DNA of 64,000 bases from Cyclobacteriaceae bacterium (GCA_020436125.1 JAGQYK010000007.1:4676-68675); one strand, 5' to 3'. Shown: positions 7,907 to 17,385, counted from the first letter of the stretch. Translations and numbers: made by a program. Notes: generated from the sequence alone by a model not told the origin.

Positions 7907-8878
7907 ATGCTGCTATTCTCCCTGTTCAGGAACAACAATCAGGCTGAAACGATTCTGTTCGCAGTATTTGCTATTGTAATTGTTCTTTTTCTTCTGATTG
8001 ACCTGGGTGTTTTCAATAAGAATGCCCATAAGATATCAACTAGGTCGGCTCTCTATCAATCTATATTCTGGGTGATAGTAAGTACTGCGTTTGGCTATTT
8101 GGTGTATCGATATGATGATAGTGGTTCTGACGCTGCCCTTGAATACTTTTCAGCTTATTTAACGGAATATGCGCTATCTGTTGATAACATCTTTGTTATT
8201 CTGCTCATTCTAAAATACTTCAGTGTAAAGGAAGAGTACTTTCATAAAGTTCTTTTTTGGGGAATACTAGGGGCGGTAGTTTTCAGGGGGATATTTATTT
8301 TTGTTGGGGCCCTGTTTATAGCCAAGTTCCACTGGATACTGTACGTGTTTGGTGTATTTCTTATTTATTCCGGAATCAAAATTTACTTTGAAGACAGTGA
8401 TGAAAAAATTGATCCTGAAAAAAATCCTATACTGAAGCTCTGCAGGAAATACCTCCCAATGGCCAAAGGTGATACGGGGGCTCAGTTTGTGGTGACGAAG
8501 CCCAAGCTTATGTTCACCGAACTATTTTTAGTGATTGTACTTATTGAAACTACCGACTTAATCTTTGCAGTGGACTCCATTCCAGCTGCTTTTGCGATTA
8601 CCCAAAATGAGTTCTTAATTTATACATCCAACATCTTTGCGGTGTTAGGGCTTAGAGCAATGTTTTTCCTTTTGGCTGGAATTATTGACAAGTTCTATTT
8701 ACTGCAGAAGGGACTTTCTATCATTCTATTCTTTATCGGGGCCAAGATGCTTTTGGAGATATTCGACATGCATATTCCGATAACACTATCGTTCACAGTG
8801 ATATTGCTTACACTGACCCTGTCCATAGTGTTCTCCGTGATAGTTCCAAAGAAAAAGAAATCGGACGAGCTGGCTTAA
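7907..8878 (+). CDS. TerC/Alx-family integral membrane protein
   Basis: A 323-residue protein with about nine transmembrane helices, belonging to the TerC/Alx family (tellurium-resistance-associated, LysE-like fold). In characterised members (Alx, MeeF/MeeY) the role is Mn2+ export or metal supply to exported enzymes. The two conserved acidic motifs are visible: YALSVDNIFV near residue 92 and ETTDLIFAVDSIPA near 215, whose Asp/Glu residues line the proposed metal site. Length fits the long Alx form. The gene has its own promoter and hairpin leader. Its stop overlaps the convergent LETM1-like gene by 4 bases. Confidence 0.92.
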   Translation: MLLFSLFRNNNQAETILFAVFAIVIVLFLLIDLGVFNKNAHKISTRSALYQSIFWVIVSTAFGYLVYRYDDSGSDAALEYFSAYLTEYALSVDNIFVILLILKYFSVKEEYFHKVLFWGILGAVVFRGIFIFVGALFIAKFHWILYVFGVFLIYSGIKIYFEDSDEKIDPEKNPILKLCRKYLPMAKGDTGAQFVVTKPKLMFTELFLVIVLIETTDLIFAVDSIPAAFAITQNEFLIYTSNIFAVLGLRAMFFLLAGIIDKFYLLQKGLSIILFFIGAKMLLEIFDMHIPITLSFTVILLTLTLSIVFSVIVPKKKKSDELA

Positions 8879-10143
8879 TCTTTCAGTGTCTCGGAAAAGA
8901 TATTTGCTGGCAATATCTTCATTAATACAGGCAATGTAAGATATCGCTGGGGTAAGGCTATAATTACAAACGTGGGGATAGTTTTTAGAACAACCAGCAT
9001 CAGTTCTTGCACTTTTTGCTTTTCATCTTCTGCCAATTCTTCCGCTTTTGCTTTTTTTAAAAGGTCCATTAGCACCTTACTTTCCCTTACCTCACCTACT
9101 ATCCTGCTCTTATTATTTTCAGTGAGTTTCGTCAATCTTTTAATAAACCGCTCACTTACTTCATTGTAATCTTGCTTGTTTTGTAAATAGCCCAATTGTT
9201 CCCAATGCTCCAGAACGAAGCCTTCGATGGCGATCATACTGTTTTCAAGATCGTCTTCCTTGAAATCAAGATAATGACATAGCTGAACTAAAAACTCACT
9301 TTCTGTATCTTCAATCTTTTTGTCTGCCCAAATGGTAAGTATGGCCATCTCAAGAAAATACTTCTTAAGTAACCATGAATTGTTGGTAGGTAGATTGATG
9401 GTTTCTACTGCTATTCCTCTATCAAAAATTTCAATCGCTTCTTTCTTTTTGTCTGGTGGTAACCCGGCACTTTGTAAAAAGAACTCAAGTAGTTTTCGTT
9501 CTTCAAACTCAATTTTGTTGTTGGCATGTGCTGCGGCCGCTATGATTTTTACTACAGAAAAGCGAAGTTCTTCACGTTCGTATTTGAAAAAATCAGAGAC
9601 AATACGGTCAGCATTCGTGTGTATCCACTGACCAAAAATGAATATGTCGAGAAAGAGCAAGCTATTATGGAAAAACTGAACCCAAAAATTTCCACTGTAC
9701 TCAGCTGTTCTTTCTATTCTTTTGTCTAAAATTTTTTCAGCCAACTCGAGCGCAGATTTTCTTTTTCCAAACAATGATTTGGAGGGAGTGGCTAGCTCAG
9801 GGAAAACATTATTATAAAAACCTGCAATGCTCTCAAGTGTTTTTGTAATCAATTTAGAGAGCTCTTCCGGGTCTTTAACTGGTTTGTCATGAAAAAGAAG
9901 GGAACTGCTAATGAGGCTTTCCGCGAGTAACAATTTCATTTTGTCTTTTTCATCCAATTCCTCAAGTTCAGGATGGTCTAGTGCATCCACGGCATGACCA
10001 TACATCAACCCTGTTGGTTGGATAAGACGGTACAAAGAATGCTCAGGGTGAGATGCTCTCTTTTTTTCAGAAGTCAACTCTCCTAATAAGTCTTTGCGGA
10101 AATCAAGGTATTCTTTTAACCAGCCCTTTTCACTTGGCCTCAT
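8875..10143 (-). CDS. LETM1-related protein with TerB-like region
   Basis: A 422-residue, mostly helical protein. The middle (VVKIIAAAAHANNKIEFEERKLLEFF, about residues 198-223) resembles a TerB-like helical domain, with another such unit around AILTIWADKKIEDTE (about 271). The C terminus (PTFVIIALPQRYLTLPVLMKILPANIF) resembles the LETM1 signature, in which a hydrophobic helix ends in a Leu-Pro-rich motif. Proteins like this occur widely in Bacteroidota and I recall them being labelled LETM1-related. Eukaryotic LETM1 acts in mitochondrial cation exchange, but the bacterial role is unclear. It converges on terC with a 4-base overlap. Function is inference only. Confidence 0.65.
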   Translation of the reverse strand: MRPSEKGWLKEYLDFRKDLLGELTSEKKRASHPEHSLYRLIQPTGLMYGHAVDALDHPELEELDEKDKMKLLLAESLISSSLLFHDKPVKDPEELSKLITKTLESIAGFYNNVFPELATPSKSLFGKRKSALELAEKILDKRIERTAEYSGNFWVQFFHNSLLFLDIFIFGQWIHTNADRIVSDFFKYEREELRFSVVKIIAAAAHANNKIEFEERKLLEFFLQSAGLPPDKKKEAIEIFDRGIAVETINLPTNNSWLLKKYFLEMAILTIWADKKIEDTESEFLVQLCHYLDFKEDDLENSMIAIEGFVLEHWEQLGYLQNKQDYNEVSERFIKRLTKLTENNKSRIVGEVRESKVLMDLLKKAKAEELAEDEKQKVQELMLVVLKTIPTFVIIALPQRYLTLPVLMKILPANIFSETLKD

Positions 10144-10209
10144 TCTGATATAGTTTGAATGAATTTGAAAAGTTACTGAAAAAACTACGGATAACCAGTA
10201 GTAGGATTG

Positions 10210-10719
10210 CTAAGTCTTTGGCAGCCCTGACTTTTCAAGCTCCGTGGCAGTAGCTAGAACCAATTTTTTCAAGTTTTCTTTATACTTATCCAATTGTTCG
10301 GCTATTGCCGTATCCGCTGTACCAATGATTTGGGCGGCAAGAATTCCTGCATTTTTGGAACCATCTAACGCTACTGTAGCTACAGGAACGCCACCGGGCA
10401 TTTGAAGTATAGATAAAATGGAATCCCATCCATCAATAGAATTGGATGATTTGACAGGCACCCCAATTACAGGTAATGAAGTCATGGATGCGATCATTCC
10501 CGGCAGGTGGGCGGCCCCACCAGCACCAGCAACAATTACCTTTAACCCTCTGGCTCTGGCAGAGGTAGCATACTCCACCATGCGTTCCGGAGTGCGGTGT
10601 GCAGACACGATAGTGATTTCGTAAGGCACTCCAACTTCCATGAGAAAATCAGCAGCTTTTCTCATGACTTTAAGGTCTGATTGGCTGCCCATGATAATTC
10701 CTACTAAGGGTTTGCTCAT
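10210..10719 (-). CDS. purE: N5-carboxyaminoimidazole ribonucleotide mutase
   Basis: A 169-residue class I PurE, which moves the carboxyl group of N5-CAIR to give CAIR in purine synthesis. The nucleotide-binding start [13 protein letters not shown] (residues about 8-20), SAHRTPERM near 40 with the catalytic His, [12 protein letters not shown] near 66-77, and [10 protein letters not shown] near 85 are all present. Its start overlaps the purK stop by 4 bases, so the two enzymes for successive steps are translationally coupled, as is common in bacteria. Length is typical. Confidence 0.97.
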   Translation of the reverse strand: MSKPLVGIIMGSQSDLKVMRKAADFLMEVGVPYEITIVSAHRTPERMVEYATSARARGLKVIVAGAGGAAHLPGMIASMTSLPVIGVPVKSSNSIDGWDSILSILQMPGGVPVATVALDGSKNAGILAAQIIGTADTAIAEQLDKYKENLKKLVLATATELEKSGLPKT

Positions 10720-11858
10720 GCTATTACTTTAAGGTTGTCTTTTACAAAGTTGGCTTTCTTCCTTAAACTTTCCATGTCGTTATCCACAATTGTTACGTGC
10801 CCCATTTTCCTAAAAGGCTTTGTGATTTTCTTACCGTAAAGATGAACATGTACTCCTTCCAGGGCCAGTACGGCTTCCATTCCTTGATATTTTGCTTCAC
10901 CTGTGAAGCCTTCCTCACCCAGCAAATTGACCATGGCACTGGGTATAAGCATTTTGGTGCTTCCTAAAGGTTGATTTAAAATCGCTCGCAAATGCTGTTC
11001 GTATTGGGAAGTATAATTGGCTTCTATCGTTTGATGTCCGCTATTGTGAGGCCTTGGAGCAACCTCATTTACTAATACTTCGCCCCCTTTAGTTACAAAC
11101 ATTTCTACTGCAAGAATGCCTACCAAACCTAATCGGTCAATTACTTTACGAGCAATTTGATCAGCCTTTTGTTGAATGGCATCGGGCAGATCAGCAGGGG
11201 CGAATAAATATTCCACCAGATTTTTTTCCGGATGGAAAGCCATCTCTACTGCTGGGTAAGAAATAATATCTCCCTTTTCATTTTTAGCTACGATAATGGC
11301 AATCTCTTTATCAAAGTCAATAAGCTTCTCCAGTAAGCCTGGGGAGTCAAATGCCTTTTCGAGATCTTGTTCACTTCGTATCATTTGTACGCCTCTTCCA
11401 TCATAGCCTTCCTTGCCTAGTTTATTAACAGCAGGCAAAAAAGCTTTGTGTTTTAGCACGTCACTTTTGTTTTCCGTTAACACAAATTCAGCGGTGGGAA
11501 TTTCATTGTCAACATAAAACTGTTTCTGGATTCTTTTGTCCTGAATTAGTTCTATAATGGAGGGTTGCGGAAAAACTTTCTTTCCTCTTTTCTCTAGCTC
11601 TCTAAGAGCTGCTGTGTTTACATTTTCGATCTCAATGGTAATCAGATCGCAGGAAGACCCAAACTGAATGACAGTGTCGTAATCGGTCAATTTTCCTGTT
11701 GTGAACGGTGCAAGTTGATTACAGGGTGCATTGACATCAGGATCCAATACAGAGAAAGAGATATTGAGATCAATACCCGATTGAATCAGCATACGGCCAA
11801 GTTGGCCTCCGCCTAACACGCCTAGCTTAAAGTTATTCTGATAATATTGTGGCTTCAT
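10716..11858 (-). CDS. purK: N5-carboxyaminoimidazole ribonucleotide synthase
   Basis: A 380-residue ATP-grasp enzyme that carboxylates AIR with bicarbonate and ATP to N5-CAIR, the substrate of PurE. The N-terminal motif [15 protein letters not shown] (about 12-26), the ATP-grasp regions [16 protein letters not shown] (about 145-160) and [15 protein letters not shown], and the Mg-binding [15 protein letters not shown] near 256-270 are clear. It is first in the purK-purE pair. A -7 promoter element lies just upstream. Length is normal. Confidence 0.97.
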   Translation of the reverse strand: MKPQYYQNNFKLGVLGGGQLGRMLIQSGIDLNISFSVLDPDVNAPCNQLAPFTTGKLTDYDTVIQFGSSCDLITIEIENVNTAALRELEKRGKKVFPQPSIIELIQDKRIQKQFYVDNEIPTAEFVLTENKSDVLKHKAFLPAVNKLGKEGYDGRGVQMIRSEQDLEKAFDSPGLLEKLIDFDKEIAIIVAKNEKGDIISYPAVEMAFHPEKNLVEYLFAPADLPDAIQQKADQIARKVIDRLGLVGILAVEMFVTKGGEVLVNEVAPRPHNSGHQTIEANYTSQYEQHLRAILNQPLGSTKMLIPSAMVNLLGEEGFTGEAKYQGMEAVLALEGVHVHLYGKKITKPFRKMGHVTIVDNDMESLRKKANFVKDNLKVIA

Positions 11859-11866
11859 TGGAGCCG

Positions 11867-11874
11867 CAAACCTA
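11867..11874 (-). promoter_or_regulatory. -7 promoter element for purK-purE
   Basis: On the minus strand this reads TAGGTTTG, matching TAnnTTTG, 8 bases before the purK ATG, so the leader would be almost absent. The related string AAACCTATAAATA recurs just upstream of the TerB-like gene near 12298, where the last G is replaced by A. Confidence 0.4.
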
Positions 11875-11905
11875 TAAATAATTTACCGGACAGGAGCCAT
11901 GATGG

Positions 11906-12289
11906 CTAGCTGTATTTAAGTTGTTTTGCTTTAGCAACAACATCATTAAATTCAATTTTTGCCTGCCTGATGGAATAGAGTAAAAGACGAACTTCCTTAA
12001 CATGGACACGACCATCTGCTTCAGACATCTTATAGAGGTGGACAAAGGCATTCATCTTTTCTTCATCTGAACATAAATTGATATAATCAATTCCAGCCTG
12101 ATAGACCTCTTTTTCCTTTTTATTTAATACGTCTTTCTCAAATTCAATTAAAGTAGACTCAGGAATGTTTTCATGTTTTTTTACTGTATTCAGTGCATTG
12201 TTTTCACTGATATCGATAATTCCATCAGCGTTAATGAGAAGGCGCATAAGGTATAATACACCTAAGTGGTAGTTTTTATTCTGGCTCAT
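11906..12289 (-). CDS. TerB-like small cytoplasmic protein
   Basis: A 127-residue helical protein without signal peptide. Two repeats of the TerB-like pattern are visible: LLINADGIIDISENNAL (about residues 17-33) and LYKMSEADGRVHVKEVRLLL (about 85-104), each with the ADG core followed by an acidic or basic helix start. TerB-type domains occur alone or with membrane transporters and are suspected to bind metal, but no activity is established for this class. It lies between purK and feoB. The nearby TerC and LETM1/TerB-like genes share the same theme. Family call moderately sure. Confidence 0.7.
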   Translation of the reverse strand: MSQNKNYHLGVLYLMRLLINADGIIDISENNALNTVKKHENIPESTLIEFEKDVLNKKEKEVYQAGIDYINLCSDEEKMNAFVHLYKMSEADGRVHVKEVRLLLYSIRQAKIEFNDVVAKAKQLKYS

Positions 12290-12342
12290 AAGTTCTTAAA
12301 CCTATAAATATAATGAGATTGCGGACTTATGAAACAATAGGA

Positions 12343-14448
12343 CTATGAAAAGAGCTGATATACAATGAACGCTGATACGTAGGCCAGTGCAGTCATGTAT
12401 GCCAATTGAATCATTGGCCATTTCCATCCATTGGTTTCTCTCTTTACTACTGCCAACGTGCTCATGCACTGCATTGCAAACGTGTAAAATACAAGCAAGG
12501 AAAGACCAGTTGCGGTGGTAAACCTGGGGCCACCGGTGTCAGGGTTGATCTCTGCTTTCAGTCTGCTTTTAATGGTAGTTTGATCTTCGGTATTGCCTAC
12601 ACTATAGATGGTAGCCATCGTACCCACGAACACTTCTCTGGCTGCAAATGAGGTGATCAATGCGATACCAATCTTCCAGTCGTATCCCAAAGGAGCAATA
12701 ACAGGCTCAATCGCTTTTCCAATTATTCCAGCATAAGAATGTTCAAGTCGATAGGCCATGAGCAAGCTTTCTCGCTGGTCAGCGGCTACCTCATTATTAT
12801 TTATTCGTGCGTCAATTGCATTTTCTGCCTGGTTCATCTGTTGGGCAGGTCCGTAGCTGGCGAGTACCCAAAGAACAATAGACACAGCTAAAATAATTTT
12901 TCCAGCTTCAAACACAAAAGTTCTGGTTTTGCTTAAGATGGTAAGGCCAACATTGGACCATTTAGGCATTCGGTAGGTGGGCAGTTCCATGATCAGATAG
13001 CTCCTTTCATTGGACTTCACGATCCATTTCATAACCATTGCAGAAACGATAGCAGCCAAAAATCCCAGCAGGTATAACCCCATCAATGCAATTCCCTGGA
13101 AATTAAAGAACCCAAGTAGTTTATCATCGGGGATAATTAATGCTACCAGAATGGCATAGACAGGCAAGCGCGCAGAGCAACTCATTAGTGGTGTTACGAA
13201 AATAGTAATGAGCCTGTCCTTCCAGTTTTCTATAGTACGTGTGGCCATAATTGCAGGAATGGCACATGCCCAACCGGAGATTAAGGGAACTACACTTTTT
13301 CCACTCATGCCAAACTTGCGCATGATTTTATCCATTAGAAAGACAACCCGCGACATGTACCCGGTCTCTTCCAGTACGGCTATAAAAGCAAATAAAATAG
13401 CGATCTGTGGCACAAAAATTAAGATGCCACCTATACCAGGGATAATTCCCTGAGTAATCAAATCAAAGAATGGACCTTCGGGGAAGACATCCCTCAGTAA
13501 ATTGCTAAGGTTAGCGAATGTAGAATCGATGAAATCCATGGGCGCTTGAGCCCATGCGAAAATGGATTGAAAAATTAAAAATAGGATGCTGAAGAATATG
13601 AGGTACCCCCAGACTTTATGCGTTAGTACTTTGTCGATGCGATAGGAGAACCTTTTCCATTCTGTATCTGCAGTTTTTAAAACCACCTTGCTCAGCAAAT
13701 CCTGGATATATTGATACCTGATGATGGTCTCGGCACCCTGGTATTTGCCTGGAAAGAACTCGTATTGTGCGGCTAGTGATCCTATAAATACTTTATCCTC
13801 TTCACGCAAGAAGGAAAGGTTTTCTACTTGTTGTAGGTATTGATAGGCTTCATAATTTGATTCTAGCTTAAAGTGTTGCTTGGTCTCATCAACAGCGGGG
13901 GTGATCTCCTTCTCGAGTGTGTAAATTTTTTGTCTTGAAACAGGAATATTACCCGCCAATACTTTTTTCAATTCTTGAATTCCCTGCCCGGTGCGCGCAT
14001 TTACCAGAACTACTGGGAGGTCAAGATGTTGAGAAAGCTTAATTACATCAATGTTCTGTCCAGACTTTGCCGCAAGATCTACCATGTTGAGCACAAGAAC
14101 TGTGGGCAATCTGAGATCAATAAGTTGAGTGAGGAGTAACAATGAACTTTGAAGGTTGGTGGCATCAGCGACCAGAATCACTTTATTGGGAAAGTAATTA
14201 TTGCGCCTGTCTGAAAATATTTCTGCTACAATTTTTTCATCAAGCGACCTTGGGTAGAGGCTGTAGATGCCAGGCAAATCAATTATTTCTGCCTGTATGT
14301 TTTCATCAAGACGGATGATGCCTGTTTTTTTATCAACAGTAACACCAGGAAAGTTTCCGGTTTTTTGATTGAGGCCAGTCAATTGGTTGAAAAGTGATGA
14401 CTTTCCTGAATTGGGTTTTCCTGCTAATGCGACCTTCAACCGTTTCAC
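12343..14448 (-). CDS. feoB: Ferrous iron transporter FeoB
   Basis: A 701-residue Fe2+ transporter of the inner membrane. The N-terminal G-protein domain (about residues 1-165) has G1 GKPNSGKSS, G3 DLPGIYS and G4 NMVD; a helical GDI-like region follows, then two gate domains with about eight to ten membrane helices from about residue 275. The gate motifs PFFDLITQGIIPG and GWACAIPAIMATRT (with its Cys) are typical of FeoB. Length is slightly short but within the family range. feoA lies 8 bases upstream, so the pair forms a feoAB operon. No feoC-like gene is visible. Confidence 0.97.
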   Translation of the reverse strand: MKRLKVALAGKPNSGKSSLFNQLTGLNQKTGNFPGVTVDKKTGIIRLDENIQAEIIDLPGIYSLYPRSLDEKIVAEIFSDRRNNYFPNKVILVADATNLQSSLLLLTQLIDLRLPTVLVLNMVDLAAKSGQNIDVIKLSQHLDLPVVLVNARTGQGIQELKKVLAGNIPVSRQKIYTLEKEITPAVDETKQHFKLESNYEAYQYLQQVENLSFLREEDKVFIGSLAAQYEFFPGKYQGAETIIRYQYIQDLLSKVVLKTADTEWKRFSYRIDKVLTHKVWGYLIFFSILFLIFQSIFAWAQAPMDFIDSTFANLSNLLRDVFPEGPFFDLITQGIIPGIGGILIFVPQIAILFAFIAVLEETGYMSRVVFLMDKIMRKFGMSGKSVVPLISGWACAIPAIMATRTIENWKDRLITIFVTPLMSCSARLPVYAILVALIIPDDKLLGFFNFQGIALMGLYLLGFLAAIVSAMVMKWIVKSNERSYLIMELPTYRMPKWSNVGLTILSKTRTFVFEAGKIILAVSIVLWVLASYGPAQQMNQAENAIDARINNNEVAADQRESLLMAYRLEHSYAGIIGKAIEPVIAPLGYDWKIGIALITSFAAREVFVGTMATIYSVGNTEDQTTIKSRLKAEINPDTGGPRFTTATGLSLLVFYTFAMQCMSTLAVVKRETNGWKWPMIQLAYMTALAYVSAFIVYQLFS

Positions 14449-14456
14449 CCGTAGAG

Positions 14457-14690
14457 TTAATTTAGAATAGAAATCATTGCCGCCTCTTCAAGGCGAAGGG
14501 TAATATCATAACCTGAAATACTGACGCAGATGGGATCTCCAAAGGGGGCCTTGAAATTGAATTTGACAACTGATCCAGGTAAAAACCCCATTTCAAGCAG
14601 CTTATTTGAAAGTTCATCAGTAATGAATCCTGCGATTACGGCAGTTTCTCCCGGAACCATCTGAGCAACACTTTTGGCAAGATCTGCCAC
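14457..14690 (-). CDS. feoA: Ferrous iron transport accessory protein FeoA
   Basis: A 77-residue SH3-like protein. Characteristic residues are LSNKLLEMGFLPGSVV (about 27-42), then AP.GDPICVSI, then GYDITLRLEEA near the C terminus. FeoA interacts with the FeoB G-domain and supports Fe2+ uptake. It is the first gene of feoAB, 8 bases before feoB. The upstream 88 bases, shared with the divergent 49-residue gene, contain no clear Fur box that I can identify by eye. Confidence 0.95.
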   Translation of the reverse strand: MADLAKSVAQMVPGETAVIAGFITDELSNKLLEMGFLPGSVVKFNFKAPFGDPICVSISGYDITLRLEEAAMISILN

Positions 14691-14778
14691 TTTTATTTAG
14701 ATTAAATTAAAACTGCGTGAAGATAATTGTTGAGCGCCAAATAAACCATGTTTACCGAAAGGTTGTTGGACTATTACC

Positions 14779-14928
14779 ATGGAAAATGATAAAACGGACC
14801 CAAAATCAACCGAACCGATAAAAAAGGCTGATGAGGAAAAGAAAGATATCACGCCAGAAGAAAAAGAAGAGCCAGAATATGTGGGCCTACCCGACAGGGA
14901 CCTGAAAAAGAATCTGGGGTGCGGCTAA
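14779..14928 (+). CDS. Small acidic/basic conserved-looking protein, 49 residues
   Basis: A complete short frame from ATG 14779 to TAA 14926-14928. The first 30 residues are highly charged and low in complexity (Lys, Glu, Asp, Pro, Thr). The C-terminal part is distinct: YVGLPDRDLKKNLGCG, ending in a Gly-Cys-Gly tail. I recall small Bacteroidota proteins with this type of C terminus, which supports it being real, but cannot confirm this without a search. It diverges from feoA, and its stop overlaps the stop of the convergent murF-alr gene by 3 to 4 bases. Function unknown. Confidence 0.6.
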   Translation: MENDKTDPKSTEPIKKADEEKKDITPEEKEEPEYVGLPDRDLKKNLGCG

Positions 14929-17381
14929 ATTCCTTCTGCAAAGAAAATACGCTTTACTCGCTCGCTGGTATTGGTTAGTATTTCGTAGGGGATTGTGTGC
15001 GCCTGAGTGGATACTTCATGAATAGAATTGTCCTTACCAAAAATGATTACCTCATCCCCCTCAGCCACCTCGGAAATGTCAGTTACATCCACCATGGTCA
15101 TATCCATGCATACATTGCCGATCACAGGGGCTTTTTTGCCTCGTACACTAACTTGCCCCACTCCATTTCCAAAGCTTCTGGAATAGCCGTCAGCGTAGCC
15201 GATAGCAATGGTGGCAATAGTTAAATCTTTTTGGGCTGTCCCTTTTCTGCTGTAGCCAATGGACTCCCCAGATTTTATTTTTTTTACCTGTGAGACCACC
15301 GTTTTAAGAGTTGCCACCGGTTGGAGTTTGTCTTTGAAGGCACCAGTCGGATCAACTCCATAAAGGCCAATTCCAAGTCGTACCATGTCAAGCTGATACT
15401 GTGGAAGCCGCAAAATGCCGCTAGAGTTGAGGAGGTGTTTAATGGGAGTGATTTTGAGCTTATTCTGGATCAAATTCAACGCCTCATCGTAGCGTTTGGC
15501 CTGTTCGGCAGAGAAGTTATCATGTACAGCTTCATCCGCGCCTGCTAAATGGGAGAAGACCGAGGCCACTTTTACGTTCTTATTGTTGGACAGAATTTGA
15601 ACGGCCTCTGTCAATTCTTGTTGCTCAAAGCCCAGTCTGTGCATTCCTGTGTCTATTTTTAGATGGATCACGCAGGATCGTCCATTCAGGTATGCCACAA
15701 GAGAGCGGAGTAAAGACAAACTGTATATTTCCGGCTCTAGTTGACGTTCGAGCATTATTTCCCAGCTGTCCTTACTGGGATTCATTACCATGATAGGTAA
15801 ATGAATATTGTGGTCTCTTAAATCAACACCCTCGTCTACATAGGCTACCCCCAGATAATCTACCCTGTGGTATTGCAAAAGACTTGCGATCTCATTGCTT
15901 CCGCTTCCATAGGCAAAAGCTTTCACCATCACCATTAACTTTACGTTGGGTTGAAGTAAAGAACGGAAATAGTTGAGGTTATGTACCATGGCACTCAAGT
16001 CGATTTCCATGGTGGTGCCATGAATTTTTTTCTGAAGTGGTTTTGTAATTCGTTCAAACTGAAATACCCTGGCACCTTTTACAAGAATGGCTTCTTGTGC
16101 GAAATAATTCCAATCTATTTCTTTGAGAAAATCTTCTGTGGTAAGATAAAAACGGGAATCAATTTTCAACGCCTTAAATAGTTCTTGATGAGAGTGAAAG
16201 CCAAACCCAATTCCTATAAATTTTTGAATTTGTTTTTCCTTGATAAGATGAACCACATGCTGAGACAACTCATCTAGTGTCAACCCTGATTGTAATACAT
16301 CTGATAGTATCAGTGTCTTTTTTGGCATGTTTATGCCTTCTAAAAAATCTAAACTAATGCGCAGGCCACCGAGATCGTTGTTATAAGTGTCATCAATAAT
16401 TTGACATTGATTGATCCCCTGTTTTAGTTCCAGTCGCATTGGAACGGCTCTCAATTGATCTATCTTTTTCTGCATTTCTTGTTCGGAATATCCAAGGTGC
16501 AAAAGCACCATTATACAGTGCAAAACATTCTCCTGGGAGGCAGCATCCATAAAAGGGAGCACAAAGCTCATCTTCCCAAATTGGCCAGCTATTGATATAG
16601 AATCATTATTTTTGAACTCAAGTAAAACATCTGAACCCTCACTTTTCCCCCAGCTAACCGATTCTTGGAATGGTTTTTTTATTTTGGCAACCCCTTCTTT
16701 TATTGAAGGATCATCATGACAATAAATGATGGTTTGGCAAGATTCAAATAACTTCAATTTCTCTAGCAGTTTTTCGTTGCGAGAAGAAAAACCCTCGTCA
16801 TGGGCAGAACCCAGCATGGTAAATAATCCAATAGAGGGTTGAATTATTTTTTGTAAAGCTTCCATTTCTCCAGGTAAGGAAATTCCAGCCTCAAAAATTC
16901 CGAGTTCGTGCTGATCACTCATTTGCCAAACAGAAAGTGGGACACCAACTTGTGAATTATAACTCCCTGGATTTTTAACACACTTAAATTTGGAGGACAG
17001 CATCTGGAATAGCCATTCCTTAATGATTGTCTTTCCATTGCTGCCGGTAATACCAATAACGGGATAATCAAATTGACTGCGGTGGGCGGCTGCTAAATTT
17101 TGAAGGGCAACTACACTGGATGTTACTTTAAAGAAATTAGCCTTAGGGAATTTTTCTTTTTCAATATCGTGTTCAACAATGAATAACCTTATGCCCTGTT
17201 CATAGACTGCTGCGATATGGGCGTGGCCGTCATTGCGGATGCCTTTTATTGCAAAAAATAAACTACGAGGTGAGGCAATTAATTTGCGACTGTCGATGAT
17301 AAGATATTCAATGGTCTCGTCTTTGACGAGTTGTAACATTTGACCTTCAAGAAGGTCGGGGAGTTGTGCGTATGAAAACAT
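14925..17381 (-). CDS. murF-alr: Bifunctional MurF ligase / alanine racemase
   Basis: An 818-residue fusion of two cell-wall enzymes. The N-terminal half (about 1-450) is a Mur ligase: ATP loop GITGSNGKT with Lys near residue 117, then NPGSYNSQVGVPLS and DDTYNND, consistent with UDP-MurNAc-tripeptide:D-Ala-D-Ala ligase. The C-terminal half (about 455-818) is a PLP alanine racemase: EIDLSAMVHNL, Lys487 in VKAFAYGSG, KIDTGMHRLGF, and IGYSRKGT with the conserved Tyr. So one protein makes D-Ala and also joins D-Ala-D-Ala to the precursor. This fusion is known in Bacteroidota. ATG 17381 was chosen because the longer start would overlap the neighbouring gene. Confidence 0.94.
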   Translation of the reverse strand: MFSYAQLPDLLEGQMLQLVKDETIEYLIIDSRKLIASPRSLFFAIKGIRNDGHAHIAAVYEQGIRLFIVEHDIEKEKFPKANFFKVTSSVVALQNLAAAHRSQFDYPVIGITGSNGKTIIKEWLFQMLSSKFKCVKNPGSYNSQVGVPLSVWQMSDQHELGIFEAGISLPGEMEALQKIIQPSIGLFTMLGSAHDEGFSSRNEKLLEKLKLFESCQTIIYCHDDPSIKEGVAKIKKPFQESVSWGKSEGSDVLLEFKNNDSISIAGQFGKMSFVLPFMDAASQENVLHCIMVLLHLGYSEQEMQKKIDQLRAVPMRLELKQGINQCQIIDDTYNNDLGGLRISLDFLEGINMPKKTLILSDVLQSGLTLDELSQHVVHLIKEKQIQKFIGIGFGFHSHQELFKALKIDSRFYLTTEDFLKEIDWNYFAQEAILVKGARVFQFERITKPLQKKIHGTTMEIDLSAMVHNLNYFRSLLQPNVKLMVMVKAFAYGSGSNEIASLLQYHRVDYLGVAYVDEGVDLRDHNIHLPIMVMNPSKDSWEIMLERQLEPEIYSLSLLRSLVAYLNGRSCVIHLKIDTGMHRLGFEQQELTEAVQILSNNKNVKVASVFSHLAGADEAVHDNFSAEQAKRYDEALNLIQNKLKITPIKHLLNSSGILRLPQYQLDMVRLGIGLYGVDPTGAFKDKLQPVATLKTVVSQVKKIKSGESIGYSRKGTAQKDLTIATIAIGYADGYSRSFGNGVGQVSVRGKKAPVIGNVCMDMTMVDVTDISEVAEGDEVIIFGKDNSIHEVSTQAHTIPYEILTNTSERVKRIFFAEGI

Positions 17382-17385
17382 TGAG

